Source: Mesodorylaimus sp. YZB2_4
Lineage: Eukaryota > Nematoda > Enoplea > Dorylaimida > Dorylaimidae
Reading direction: 5' to 3'
Assembly (NCBI GenBank): GCA_030248295.1
Contig: JASANH010000304.1
Coordinates: forward strand, 62,001-126,000
Length of the DNA stretch: 64,000 nucleotides
Shown: positions 1 to 10,148 of the stretch, in pieces
How positions within the stretch are numbered: position 1 is the stretch's first letter
Layout of the letters: each line of letters begins with the position of its first letter
Notes under the pieces: model-generated
The model's database searches: none
Told to the model about the DNA's origin: nothing
Seen by the model: only the letters and a program-made list of their open reading frames with translations
Translations under genes and position numbers: made by a program

Positions 1-2624
1 TTGGCTGGATGCCAAAGATAATTGTCAATCATTCTTTCTGTGAATTTTTGTAAGTCAGTTCCAGGTGCAATTACTGATCCAAGATACCACAACTTTGAAA
101 GATAATATGTATTTGCTACATGAATCCTGCCAAACAGGGAAACTTCTGAATGTGCTATCCTAGTGCCTAATGAGGCGATGTGCTCCCGTACCCCAGTCCA
201 ATTATCCGCAACTTCCATTCCCTCTTTTCCAATGAAAAATCCGTAGACTTTTACCTTGTCTACAACAAAGGGCCTCAGCTCGGGTCCTACGCTGTCAGGC
301 TCTTTCTTTCCTAGACACAGAATCTTTGTCTTGGTTGTTTTCAATGTTGCCCCGCTGGCTCTTTTATAGTGCTCATAGATGTGCATGATACGACCTACTG
401 AATGTTCATCAGACACCAAGAAATTCGTATCATCCGCATAGTTACTTATCTTTTGCTCTTGTCCTAAGATGTCCAGTCCTTTGACCAGTTTGTCCCTCCT
501 GATATAATTGGTCACTGTTTCCGACACCAGTACATATAGCAGTGCGGACAGTGGGCAACCTTGCCTGACCCCTCTACTAGGATGGAAGCTGGTGGATATG
601 TAACCGTTCACCTGAACCGAAGAAGCAACTAGGCCATCCTTGTAAATTATTCCTATCCATTTCTGGAACCCCTCGCCCAATCTGAACCATTCTAGCACAC
701 GTTGCATATACTCCCACTCGATGATGTCGAAGGCCGACATGTGATCGACAGACAACAGCATGGCCCCCATTTCCTTCTCATTGACATACTCAACTGCGTT
801 GTACAAAGTAAGCACTCCGTCCCTTATGTCCCTTCCTGGCACTGAGCACGTTTGGTCGGGGTGCACAAGCTTGCACATTATGTTCCTAAGCCTTATCACT
901 AAAACCTTAGCCAGGATTTTGTAGTCCACATTGAGCATGGTCAGTGGCCTCCAATTGGACCTAAGCTTTTTATCACCTTCTCCTTTGTACAACTGGGATA
1001 TTATTCCAAAGTACAAGCTCCCTGGCAACTCCCCTAGACGCAAGCTAGCTGCAAAAACTTTGGTCAAAATGACACTTAGCTCAGCCAAGAACGTCAAATA
1101 GAATTCTATTGGCAGCCCGTCACTGCCTGGCGATTTCTTTTTGCTGAAGGAGAGTACCGCTTTTTTTACCTCGTCTTCACTTATCTCTCCCTCCAGTGCA
1201 GCCCTGTCTACCTCGTCGGCTGTACCGAAGGGAGGTTGGTCTAAAAACATTCTTGCCGCATTTTCCTTGATCGTCCCTGCACTTGTGAACAACGATGCGT
1301 ACTGTCTTCTCACTTCTGCTATCACCTCCAGTTGATTATCATGCACGATCCCCTTATCATCTTTAATCGCGTACACTGTTCTTAATTCAGCCGAATTCTT
1401 TTGCATTAGTTTGGCTGTTACCAGCGTGAACTGGTCTGTTGCCAAATCTTTATAGTGCGTTTTTGCCAATCTCTTCCTGATTTCCTCGCGGTCAAAACTC
1501 CTTAGTTTTTCCCTTACTTCCTCGTATTCAGCTTTCATCACGTCACTCCTGGGATACTGTGCCAGCAGTGCCTTAGCCCTCTCCAGGTCCTTTGCTATAC
1601 CCGCTCTTCTTTTCCTTCCGTAGGACTCGAACTGAGTTTTAGATGCTCTGCACAACCGTCCTATTTCAGACTTGCACTGATCCCACGCACTCAGCACATC
1701 CCTATCGCATGCGCCTTGGAGGTAGGCCTCCAAAAACAAAAGCTTATTTTTGACTTGTTCCTTCAAAGCATCGTCACGTTGTAAAAACTCTACGTCTAGT
1801 TTCCAGTAAGAAGGTCCTCTTTTAATCTGCGCAAAGCTAAATATAAAAGAAATTTGAAAAATCTTATGATCAGACAGTCCTGTTTCTATGAATTCATGCT
1901 TGCTGTACGACTCAACCGCGTTTTCAGTGCCATAAATTCTGTCAAGTCGCCCTTGAGTTTTGGAACTGTGAGCAAGATGAGAGAATTCTTTTGTCTTCGG
2001 ATTATGATATCGGAAGATATCGTGCAATTTAAATTTAGATGAAAATTTAGAAAACTCTTTCAGCCCGCCCTCTGGATAGACCGTGAGGTCACTTCGGTCG
2101 AGCTCCTTGGACTCGACAAAGTTGAAATCTCCCATGCAAAAGGCAGCATCGTGGTACCGGAACTTTTCTAAAGCCTTGTCGAGTAACTGGTCAAAGAAAG
2201 CTTTCCTAGGGGACTCTTGAGCAGGCGCATATACTCCAAAAAGAAGAAAAATCCTAGACTCATATCGAACCTTCAATGCTATTGCTCTACCTTCAATACT
2301 GGTTATGCGAGTTATTTCCGAGAACAAACAAGCCCTACTGACCAACATACATATCCCTGAACAATACTCTTGTGAAAAACTATGGAAAATCATAAATCTG
2401 CTTTCAAAAACACTGTCAAAGTAGGCCGCTTCAGAGTGGTTTCGAAAATGCGTCTCCTGCATACAAACTACATCATACACTTTCAAAAATTCAAAAACTG
2501 AGAGAATTTTTGGCACCTTATTTCTCAGCCCAGCAGTATTGTAAGTTGCAAAAAATATTTTTGGACCTATGATGAGATCAAGAAATATTGACCAACAAGA
2601 CCTAGCACCGCCCGAAACCCAATC
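1..2624 (-). CDS. LINE ORF2: APE endonuclease + reverse transcriptase (C-terminus beyond window)
   Basis: The frame is open for about 874 codons from 2624 down to the window edge; I checked codon triplets through it and found no stop. Counting from 2624, an APE-type endonuclease comes first: TYN near residue 27, QETH at 56-59, GDFN at 165-168, RLDR around 226-229 and SDH at 251-253. These are the usual catalytic and metal-binding positions of LINE endonucleases. The reverse transcriptase follows, with SPGSDGLPIEFY, RGVRQGCPLS and the catalytic YADD at 729-732. The style resembles the L1/Tx1 group, but that assignment is by eye. By family knowledge the protein nicks target DNA and primes reverse transcription there. 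The first ATG in frame (2462) lies inside the endonuclease, so the real start is unclear. ORF1 lies just upstream on the same strand. Confidence 0.9.
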
Positions 2625-2632
2625 TTACAGTT

Positions 2633-4144
2633 TCAAAAAGCCAAGCTCTCATCCAGGACATTGTTACAGCTCTGCTTACGTTTTGGATGCGTGTCCGATT
2701 GCTCCTCTCCACTCGATTCCCCGTCGCTGCTACGCTGTCGTTTCCTCATTTCGGCTTGCTTTCTTTTCTCCATCACTTCATGCACTTCCTTTTCAAACTG
2801 CGGCAATTTCATCATCTTGTCTCGCAGTTCCGTCAGCAGCTTGCCAAATTCGTTTTTCCCTTTCCATTTGGATTGATCAAAAATTTCCAGATCGTCACAG
2901 CTCAGGCCAACACCCCATCGGCTATCGTTCGGATTGCCCTCCACCAGTAGTTTAGGCGATGTTTCAAACAGAAATTTTCTTAATTCCGGATTGCATTCGA
3001 ATTTTTTGAAGTTTGCCAAATACAATTTTTTCTTCGCGAAATCAATCCACTTGCCCATATCCTTTTCGTTCCACTTGATCTTTTTGCCAATCGCTTTCGT
3101 CTCAGCCGCTGATTCCGCGTTCATGATCCTCATTTCGTCTTCCTTGTCACCCACTGCTTTCGCCCTTTCCTTATACAGATATTGCTCAGTTGAAGTGAAG
3201 CTTTGGCCATCTATCGTAAAGGCGCATGGATGGTGATTCGAAAGAGGCGATTCTTTCGAAAAAAAAGGAAGAATTTCTTGAACACTTGCCACTGCTGTGG
3301 CAGCTGTTTCTCGGTTCGGTCGAGTGATGACTGGTGCATTGGCGGTCAAGGTTGTCAGTGGGGGGTACTCTTCATTGCTGATCTCATTAGGCTTGTTCGA
3401 TATATTCGTTGTCGGAGTCGGTCCTATCGATCCTGATTCAGCAGCTTGTCGAAATCCTCCACCACCGCTGGCCATCGCTGCATATGAGCCTGGTTCTGGT
3501 CGGTAGTCGGCAAGATAGCAATTCCTTGCCATGTGGCCTTTGCTCTTACATCGCCAGCACCAAATGGGCATTCCGTGATACCATACTTGGACCGAGAATG
3601 CTTTTCTTTGATCACGAGGCTTGAAGTCGATGTATCCAGGTATTTCCTTCTCAGGGGGCAACGACACAATGACTGATCTTGCACCAGATCTAATTTCCGT
3701 TCCACGATAGGTGATCCATCTCATTTCTGACCTGCTTGGAAATCCGTGATCTTTGAGCCACTTTTCTACTTCCGTGTGTCCAATGTCGATCGGTATTCCA
3801 AACAAATGAATGGTTTTTCTCCCCTCGGGAGTGAACACTTTTGGCATTTCAATATCGACACGAATATTGAAAATTGACAATTTTTCCTTGACGACCAGGT
3901 CACGTGATTCTTTTGTTGGATAGGCCAGCTTAATTGCACGAGCGAAGCGCCAAGCAAATAATGGATGTCTTTCTTTTGGATTTTCTTCCGAGATGGCTTT
4001 CATAATCACCTCTACACTCTTGTCGAGCAGATCATTCGACCGCAATGAGATGTAGGCAAACTCGAACCCGCTCTTGACAGACGTGGTGTTTTCCAAAATG
4101 AACTCATTTTCGATTTCCATCGTATTGGAAGCTTGATTCTCCAT
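2633..4144 (-). CDS. LINE ORF1: RRM-like + CCHC zinc knuckle + NADAR domain protein (503 aa)
   Basis: The start is ATG at 4144 (MENQASN); the frame continues upstream but without a better ATG. In order: an N-terminal region; an RRM-like segment at about residues 111-173 (IHLFGIPI and ARSVIVSL resemble RNP strands); a single CX2CX4HX4C zinc knuckle at 196-209; a Gly/Ser/Thr-rich linker; a NADAR domain at about 293-445; and a Lys/Arg-rich tail with nuclear-localisation-like basic clusters. The NADAR call rests on SPLSNHHPCAF, the Glu-Gln pair in STEQYLY, LVEGNPNDSRWGVGL and GKNEFGKLLTELRDK, in the family order and spacing. NADAR proteins act on ADP-ribose-type substrates, including removal of ADP-ribose from guanine bases in bacterial DarT1 systems. 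LINE ORF1 proteins normally bind element RNA. A NADAR fusion is not a standard ORF1 part that I know. Confidence 0.88.
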   Translation of the reverse strand: MENQASNTMEIENEFILENTTSVKSGFEFAYISLRSNDLLDKSVEVIMKAISEENPKERHPLFAWRFARAIKLAYPTKESRDLVVKEKLSIFNIRVDIEMPKVFTPEGRKTIHLFGIPIDIGHTEVEKWLKDHGFPSRSEMRWITYRGTEIRSGARSVIVSLPPEKEIPGYIDFKPRDQRKAFSVQVWYHGMPIWCWRCKSKGHMARNCYLADYRPEPGSYAAMASGGGGFRQAAESGSIGPTPTTNISNKPNEISNEEYPPLTTLTANAPVITRPNRETAATAVASVQEILPFFSKESPLSNHHPCAFTIDGQSFTSTEQYLYKERAKAVGDKEDEMRIMNAESAAETKAIGKKIKWNEKDMGKWIDFAKKKLYLANFKKFECNPELRKFLFETSPKLLVEGNPNDSRWGVGLSCDDLEIFDQSKWKGKNEFGKLLTELRDKMMKLPQFEKEVHEVMEKRKQAEMRKRQRSSDGESSGEEQSDTHPKRKQSCNNVLDESLAF

Positions 4145-4260
4145 TATTCTCCTTCCCGTGAAATACCTTGAACCACGATACTTCCTCCTCCAGAGGATTC
4201 CGTAAAGTGAAATCAGGTAATCAATTCGATATAATCTTATTAATATCAAGATCTCTATCC

Positions 4261-5497
4261 GTTGTCCTTTCGCTCTATTACGTAAAAAAAACTAGTTTCT
4301 GCACACGCAGGAGAGAGTAACATGGCCATCAAGACTGGAACGAGATCCGAAATGGAGCATGCTAAGACTTTCCGGGTACTTCATGGCGATAGTTCATATA
4401 TGCACTAGTTTCACGTTCACCTCACTTTATTTCAATAAAATCGCGCAGACATGGCAACTAGCTGCGGCCCAAAGCGCATATAACGCTTGCGAATAGGAAT
4501 AAGGCGGGAGTAGCAGACACGTGGTTGACACAAAAGGGCATGGCATACATGAACTACTTTCCTGGGCATCCATATGCATGTCCGCATCGGCATCCCTGTC
4601 CATATGGATGTCCACCCTAGCCAAGGAGGGGGGTGGGTTAAGCGGGAAGTGGACATTCACTTTTGGAATAGGCGGGAGCTACAGTTTCTGCTAATTATAT
4701 CCACATCATTGAAACACCATGGAAGATGCATCTCCTGATCTGATCCGACCCGAGGTCTGGATCCCCCCGTTTTGTGTGCATGGAAAAAAGGACCACAAGA
4801 TTGACACAAATACGAGTAGAATTCATGTCAGGCAACAGATCACGCCCGCTGCGTCTTATTGATTTTGGACGCAGGTGTGGGCTAGACAGTAGGGTTTAGC
4901 CGTGAAAACAATGGGCAGGTCACTAACTTATCAACATTTGGCGGGCCCAAAACTCGTTCAACGAGGCGCACCCAGTTCCTTTAATTAATAACTTTCTTGC
5001 ATTTTCAGCGTACATTGTCAAATGACACAAGGCACACGGGTTGGCCCTGTTTTGGCCCTGGTTCGGCCGATTTAGTCAGATTCTGCTCCAAAACGCTGGA
5101 GCTGGTTCAGTTCGGCCTGTTGGGTGGTTTGGTCCAAGCTAAAGGAGGCTGGAAAAAAAGGTTTCCCGCGAAGAACTGGCATATTTCAGTGATCAGTGAC
5201 GGGCCGTAAGTATTTTTACGCAAAGCGGAATTACATGCTGGCGAGGCCCTGTCTTACCGCTTGGCCCCGCCCATGTAGCGCCATTGTGTTTAGCTTTTGT
5301 GCTGATATATGTAATCAATAATCATGTCCGCAGCTCCTCCCGTTTTCGTTACTCACAAAAGATGGATTGTGTTGGTACTTGCGCTGCATATCGTCCATTT
5401 TTTAGGAACCGCGCCCCACACACAAGGGGCATACCACGCAGCGAGCAGATAAGTCTTTCATCCATGGCCCTTAGAAAACGAACATGCCTGGCCACGT
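4261..5497. other. Intergenic, no gene recognised
   Basis: Short open frames on both strands around 4430-4660 and 5000-5560 have no recognisable domain, no splice pattern and no signal sequence. Nothing else is supported here. Confidence 0.6.
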
Positions 5498-6252
5498 GCT
5501 TTTCTCGAATTCCGGCTTCGCGGGCTCTAGCAGACATGTGGCGATGCGAAATAAATCGCGATTAGCTGGCCAGTTTGGCGTGTGCGCACTCGATAGCATG
5601 GCTATACTTAAGGAGTCCCAGTCTCCGAACCACGCGCAAACCGCTTTTCTGACACGGAAAGAACTGGCCCATAGGCTCGCGTGCATGGAGCAGTAGGGTT
5701 CAAATTTGAAATTTTCATGCTATCGCGGAGCCTGCATGCCGCCAAATTCAAATTTTTTAAAAAAGCAATTAAAAAATCAGTTTGTAAGACAGTCAAGTCT
5801 GATGCGTGGAATTTAATGAAACTATTATTTCCGCGATATCATAAAAATTCCAAATTTGAACCCTACTGTTCCATGCACGCGAGCCTGTGGGCCAGTTCCT
5901 TCCGTGTCAGAGCTGGTTTGAGCGTGGTTCGGAGAGCCTGGAATTCCTTAAGTATAGCCATGCCGGATAGTGACTTCATTTAGGGCTGGTGTCAAAATAA
6001 AACATCGAATAAGATAGAAAATGGATGCTGTATCAACTACGAAATTGGAATGCATTAAATTGATTTGTTATCCATGTCTAAATTGTGATATTCATTTTAT
6101 TTTTATTCGATTTGATGTTTTATTTTGACACCGGCCTCGGATTGCTTTCATATCATATCGGGTGCGCACACGCCAAATTGGCCTGTTAATCGTGATCCAT
6201 TCTGCACCGCCACATGCCTGCTAGACCCAGCGAAGCCGAAATTCAAGAAAAG
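5498..6252. mobile_element. Foldback / long-TIR element, copy 1 (with nested MITE)
   Basis: Two inverted arm pairs are visible. The outer arms are 5498-5590 and 6162-6252, sharing in opposite orientation the stretch with gtgcgcacacgcca and tctgctagagcccg. The inner arms are 5596-5729 and 5829-5963, sharing ccatgcacgcgagcctg and caaatttgaaccctac. In the right arm the two parts are separated by about 200 bp that contain a smaller inverted-repeat element, which explains the asymmetry. No coding capacity is visible. A second member of the family is at 18737-19109. Confidence 0.8.
5984..6136. mobile_element. 153-bp MITE nested in the foldback element
   Basis: Its ends are inverted copies: GGCTGGTGTCAAAATAAAAC at the left, and the complement of a near match (GGCCGGTGTCAAAATAAAAC) at the right. 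The interior is AT-rich and non-coding. It interrupts the right arm of the foldback element, so it inserted later. I could not define a target-site duplication. Confidence 0.7.
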
Positions 6253-6273
6253 CCCATGCTTTACACACTGTCA

Positions 6274-7513
6274 CCTGGGGCCTGTTTCACCACGACTCCC
6301 TGACTCCGGACGCGAAACCTGTGGAGTCTGGAGTCCAAAGACCGGAGTCCGGAAAAAGGCGTTTCACCACGTACTCCGAATAGGAGTCTAATTGCTGGAG
6401 CGGAAAATCGACACCAAGGAGCAAGATGTGCAGGTTTAGTCCCACTCTACTCGCCTTTGTATGCTGGAGAGAGGCACCATGTGAAAGATGCCATTTATGT
6501 CTTTGGTAATTTTGTTTTTGATCGTGCTTACTAATTTCGATTTGAAGGAAATGACAGTAATTTAGCAATGCACACATAATATAATTATTACAAATTTTTT
6601 TAATTTTTTTAAATTATTTCAAAATAGCGTGATAACATTACAATACTACTGCATGACCCTGCTGAATGTGGACGTCGGCCACGACAGCAGTTGCAGCGCG
6701 GCGGGATGGTTGATGACAAGGAAGATATAAGAAAACGACTATGATTCATACTTCGTGGTTGGACATGCTGTAGTTTTATGATAGTGCGTACCCTGCTAAA
6801 TGGAAACTAACGATAAGACTAGTAGAACAAAGGCTAGGGTGCCCCAAAAAAAGAGAATGAACATATGAGAAACGTACTCAAGCACGTGTCTACATAGATT
6901 GTGGCATTGGCAGTTTGATCTTTAAGACGGCAGGGTGAAAATGATTACTATCACTATATCACCTTCACAATCAAAAAAATATAATCTGGTTCTTCCTCGT
7001 AAAACCTTATCCCGTTTCTCAAAATTCTTTTTAAAATCGCCCTCAGTTCACGTCGAAACTGATCCTTGACGCACACTGCAGGTAGATACGTAGACACTGG
7101 TCGTAGTTGCAGCATGCTATCAGGCTCCTTGTCATCCTCTTCTGAATTCAAGTTATCGTAAAATCCAAAGCTCAGAGTTCGCCCAATCGTCAGATGATAA
7201 ATTAATAATCAATGAACTTCATTTCCATCGCTTAACCTTATGCAGAAAAGGGGTTTAAAATGTGTTTTAGAGTCACGCGAGACTCCAAGGTTTTTGCTCC
7301 GAATTGGAGCTATTTTCTGGAGGCCGCACACCATGGAGTGTCTTACTGTAACTTTTAGTGGAACGCAACGAAGCTCCATTGCCACCGAAAGGACTCCGGG
7401 CGCCGGAGTCCAGAATTCTGTCTGACTTCAAAATGGTCAAACACTTTTAGCACTCCAGTGCGGAGTTGGAGTCTCCAGATCGGAGCCTGGAGTCGTGGTG
7501 AAACAGTCCCCAG
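6274..7513. mobile_element. 1.24-kb TIR element, probably non-autonomous
   Basis: The left end (6274-6300) and the inverted right end (7489-7513) share CTGGGG(C/A)CTGTTTCACC followed by ACGACTCC. Inside both ends, many GGAGTCC/GGACTCC words form subterminal repeats, as seen in several cut-and-paste transposon families. A 65-aa minus-strand frame at 6954-7151 is the only noticeable open frame, and it is not recognised. No transposase domain is visible. Confidence 0.7.
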
Positions 7514-8120
7514 AGCTGACGGTGACAAAAACCCTCCCTATGGCGAAAACACAGTACCTACTGTTGAAACTAGGTTAAAATTTTTGTTATCGCCGACAGA
7601 CTCACACTGAAAGGCAATGGTACTCAAATAGTTTGACGGCTCCCCTTGCTCGCAGATAATTGTCACTATCTGTATTCGGAAACTAATCGTAGAAGTCGAG
7701 GTTTTGCGAGTATTTCCTACAAATGTTGAGTCGCCTTCTTCCCCCCCACCCCCAAATTTTGAAATCTCCAAATAAGTTTTATTAAAACTCATTTTGGTTT
7801 TGTAATTATTGACCTTTTTTGATTAAGCGCTGGTTGGAGAATCGGTATTTTATCTGTTTAGCGACACAAATATAGGCGGAGCTATAATTACGATGCTCAA
7901 AATTGGTAGGTACAAGTTGGGACAAATAATTTCTGCTATGGTGCGTGTATCCCGGATCTTCAGCTGAACCATAACCATACCACGAATCGTTTTTTGGAGC
8001 TCCATTATTTTTTGAGTATGAATGCAAAATGCAGAAAATTGTCACCTCTTTCATCAATAGCTGCACGCCTAGCCTGTAATAACCCGCCATGAACCTGCCA
8101 CAAGCCCTTTATTACACCCC
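7514..8120. other. Intergenic, no gene recognised
   Basis: Minus-strand frames of 84 and 94 codons at 7538-7792 and 7806-8090 show no recognisable motif. There is a short C-run at 7740-7752. I see nothing else. Confidence 0.5.
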
Positions 8121-8153
8121 GAAATGAGCGAGTGGCAGTCGCACCCTGCCGCC

Positions 8154-8161
8154 TATAAAAA
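8154..8161 (+). promoter_or_regulatory. TATA box of the His/Gly-rich secreted protein gene
   Basis: TATAAAAA lies 75 bases before the ATG at 8229. Transcription would be expected to start around 8184-8190, giving a 5' leader of about 40 bases. Confidence 0.75.
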
Positions 8162-8228
8162 TCGTCCTAGCATACCCAGCCATATCCTTTGTTCTCTCTA
8201 TCGGTCCAAGTCAACGACTCGAACGGAA

Positions 8229-8675
8229 ATGAAATTATCAGTTTTTGTTGTGGCGATCACGTTGGTTGTGATGGCGGCCTCACACAAGTCGCACCCTCGA
8301 CCCAGTGACCAAGGCAAAGATCATGGCGGGAGTGGACTAGATGTGGCCGAGAGTGCAACGAACCGACAACGTCGTCATCAACACGGAAACAGTGACGATC
8401 ATGGAAGTGGGGGTGGCCGTCAAAGAAAACATGGAGGTGGCGACGGTGGCCACCACAATCATGGAGGAAGTGGTGATGGAAATCATAGAAGACAAGGAGG
8501 CGATCAGAGGCCCGCTCACAGTCACGGATCGAAACATGGCAGCGGCGTCGGAGGTGGCCACGGCGAGCATAATGCAGAGAATCACAGCCCCCCTCAACGA
8601 ACTGCTGACGTGGCATCAGCACATTTTTTGAAGCCGGGAGTAGAAGCGCAGATCCAGGCCAACGTAGAGCAATAA
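8229..8675 (+). CDS. Secreted His/Gly-rich protein, 148 aa, intronless
   Basis: I chose the ATG at 8229 because the TATA box at 8154 lies downstream of the longer in-frame start at 8124. The protein opens with a clear signal peptide (MKLSVFVVAITLVVMAAS). The rest, from about residue 19, is low-complexity and rich in His, Gly, Asp and Arg, with repeated (H/N)HGGSGDG-type words. It has no cysteine and no membrane segment. His/Gly-rich secreted proteins elsewhere can bind metal ions or form extracellular matrix, but no function is shown here. The next gene at 9402 has the same plan (TATA, no intron, MKL signal peptide, charged low-complexity body), so the two may serve the same secretion. No family is recognised. 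Confidence 0.75.
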   Translation: MKLSVFVVAITLVVMAASHKSHPRPSDQGKDHGGSGLDVAESATNRQRRHQHGNSDDHGSGGGRQRKHGGGDGGHHNHGGSGDGNHRRQGGDQRPAHSHGSKHGSGVGGGHGEHNAENHSPPQRTADVASAHFLKPGVEAQIQANVEQ

Positions 8676-9300
8676 TGAGGTCGGCCTTGAAGATCGAAGA
8701 TTTCTGAGCATAGATTTCGTCCTCAAAAACTTCTGTCTGTATCAACTGGTCAAAAAAGAAATCTTAGCTGTGCACTTTTCTCGGCACAGTTTATGGATAA
8801 GACACAAACCACATGTCCAGCAGTCAGTTCCATCCTGTACTTTTCGCATGCATGCTTGAATTGCTTTTGCAATGGGGAACAGTTTGACTAAAAAGCACTG
8901 TTAGCATCTTTGAAACTTTTTCGTGCAAACCAGATTTCGGCCATAGCAAGCAGATATTCCTGGACTCAAGAGATTATGGAGAATTCATGACTAACCTAGA
9001 CATGATGTATTTTTGTGTTTGTGCCCATGATCAATGCATGGCGACGAGGTCGTTGGCAAGTACACAATTTGACTTTTGGGATTAGGCGCAGAAATATTTG
9101 ATTCATGTTTGCGACCAAGGAGCAGCTGGCCAGACAATCCTTCCATGAATTGCTGCTGTGTGAAGAGCTGATTAGTGCACTTCGATTGCGCTCGAATCCG
9201 TCATGTCTCTTCTAAAATGCATAAAACCATTCGCATGGTTGCCCATTTTTCAAACGGAACTAATTACAATAAATCATGCGAAAGAGAAGCCTATGTTGCG
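8676..9300. other. Intergenic spacer between two secreted-protein genes
   Basis: It holds the 3' flank of the gene ending at 8675 and the upstream region of the gene starting at 9402. No coding frame or repeat is recognised. Confidence 0.5.
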
Positions 9301-9321
9301 TGCCGATGGGTCGAAACAGTG

Positions 9322-9329
9322 TATAAAAG
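9322..9329 (+). promoter_or_regulatory. TATA box of the Arg/Gly/Pro-rich secreted protein gene
   Basis: TATAAAAG lies 80 bases upstream of the ATG at 9402, the same spacing as in the neighbouring gene at 8229. Confidence 0.75.
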
Positions 9330-9401
9330 TAGGTGCATTCTGTGGTCATGGCATTAGTCGCATTTATGCTTAGCTGACGACACTCCTTGATCTCGTGCGA
9401 A

Positions 9402-10148
9402 ATGAAACTGGCCACTTTGCTTTTGCTCGGAGTGGCTGTCCTTATTATCGAGGCTCAGGAAGAGGGCCAAGTTGACATAACTGCTGGACCTGAGGACGTG
9501 GATGGTCAGGACGGATCCAACAGTGGATCGCAAGAAGCGGGAGTAACGCGTGGTGGACGCTGGCGCAAGGGTGGTCGAAAAGGCAGACACGGGCGCCGCG
9601 GCTTTGGTGGGCCAAGACACAATGATAGTTTCGCCTTCCACTACCCAGGGCCAGACAGCAACGGTAGTTATCCGTTCCAACGGCAACGGCCAGGAAAAAG
9701 TGGACGCCCGTTCAATCGCGAATGGCCTGAAAACAATGGTAGTTACCCCATCAACCACCAATGGCCAGGAAAAGGTGGACGCCCGTTCAATCGCGAATGG
9801 CCGGACAACAATGGCAGCCACCCTTTCAATCACCGAAAACAGAAAGAACCAGCAGCCGGAGATGGTGCGGCTGGCTCAAAAAGCGGAAAACCGCAAGGCG
9901 CTGGTCATCGAGGGCAAGAAGGAGCTGGTCGAGGTCGTCCCCAACCGTTCATTCAGCCACAAAACAGCAATGTCAATGACGAGGAGGCTGGTCAACCAGC
10001 AAAGGACGTCCAAGCATTAGCTAGCGATGCCCGCGGCGACAGGCAAAAGCCACAAGTGCAGGAACCAGCTGCAAGGAATGGCGCCAAAGGTGGCGCAAAC
10101 AAAGGCGCTGGACGTGGCAATGCAGCTGCTGATGAAGTCGTCGAGTAG
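9402..10148 (+). CDS. Secreted Gly/Arg/Pro-rich repeat protein, 248 aa, intronless
   Basis: The start at 9402 (MKLATLLLLG) gives a typical signal peptide of about 18 residues; an upstream in-frame ATG at 9387 would add five residues and is less likely. An acidic segment follows, then a strongly basic Gly/Arg block (RGGRWRKGGRKGRHGRRG). Next come three imperfect repeats of about 20 residues built on NGSYPF, PGK.GRPFNREWP and NNGSHPF, each with an Asn-Gly-Ser N-glycosylation sequon. The C-terminal part is Gly/Ala/Gln/Lys-rich. It has no cysteines and no transmembrane segment after the signal. The composition suggests an extracellular structural or slime-type protein; that is inference. No family is recognised. 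Confidence 0.78.
   Translation: MKLATLLLLGVAVLIIEAQEEGQVDITAGPEDVDGQDGSNSGSQEAGVTRGGRWRKGGRKGRHGRRGFGGPRHNDSFAFHYPGPDSNGSYPFQRQRPGKSGRPFNREWPENNGSYPINHQWPGKGGRPFNREWPDNNGSHPFNHRKQKEPAAGDGAAGSKSGKPQGAGHRGQEGAGRGRPQPFIQPQNSNVNDEEAGQPAKDVQALASDARGDRQKPQVQEPAARNGAKGGANKGAGRGNAAADEVVE

Larger units (their letters stand above)
1..4260 (-). mobile_element. Non-LTR retrotransposon (LINE), 3' end outside window
   Basis: ORF1 and ORF2 lie in tandem on the minus strand, with the ORF1 stop at 2633-2635 and the ORF2 frame opening 8 bases later. Both frames are open, so the copy is young or recently active. The 5' boundary is uncertain: sequence upstream of the ORF1 ATG (4145 to about 4260) could be 5' UTR, but I see no target-site duplication because the 3' end is not in the window. 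Confidence 0.85.

Noticed and set aside
2569..3624. Several plus-strand frames over LINE ORF1
   Set aside because: Shadows of the minus-strand ORF1, without domains.
8257..8745. 162-codon minus-strand frame over the His/Gly-rich gene
   Set aside because: Antisense shadow of a low-complexity coding region with signal peptide and TATA on the plus strand.
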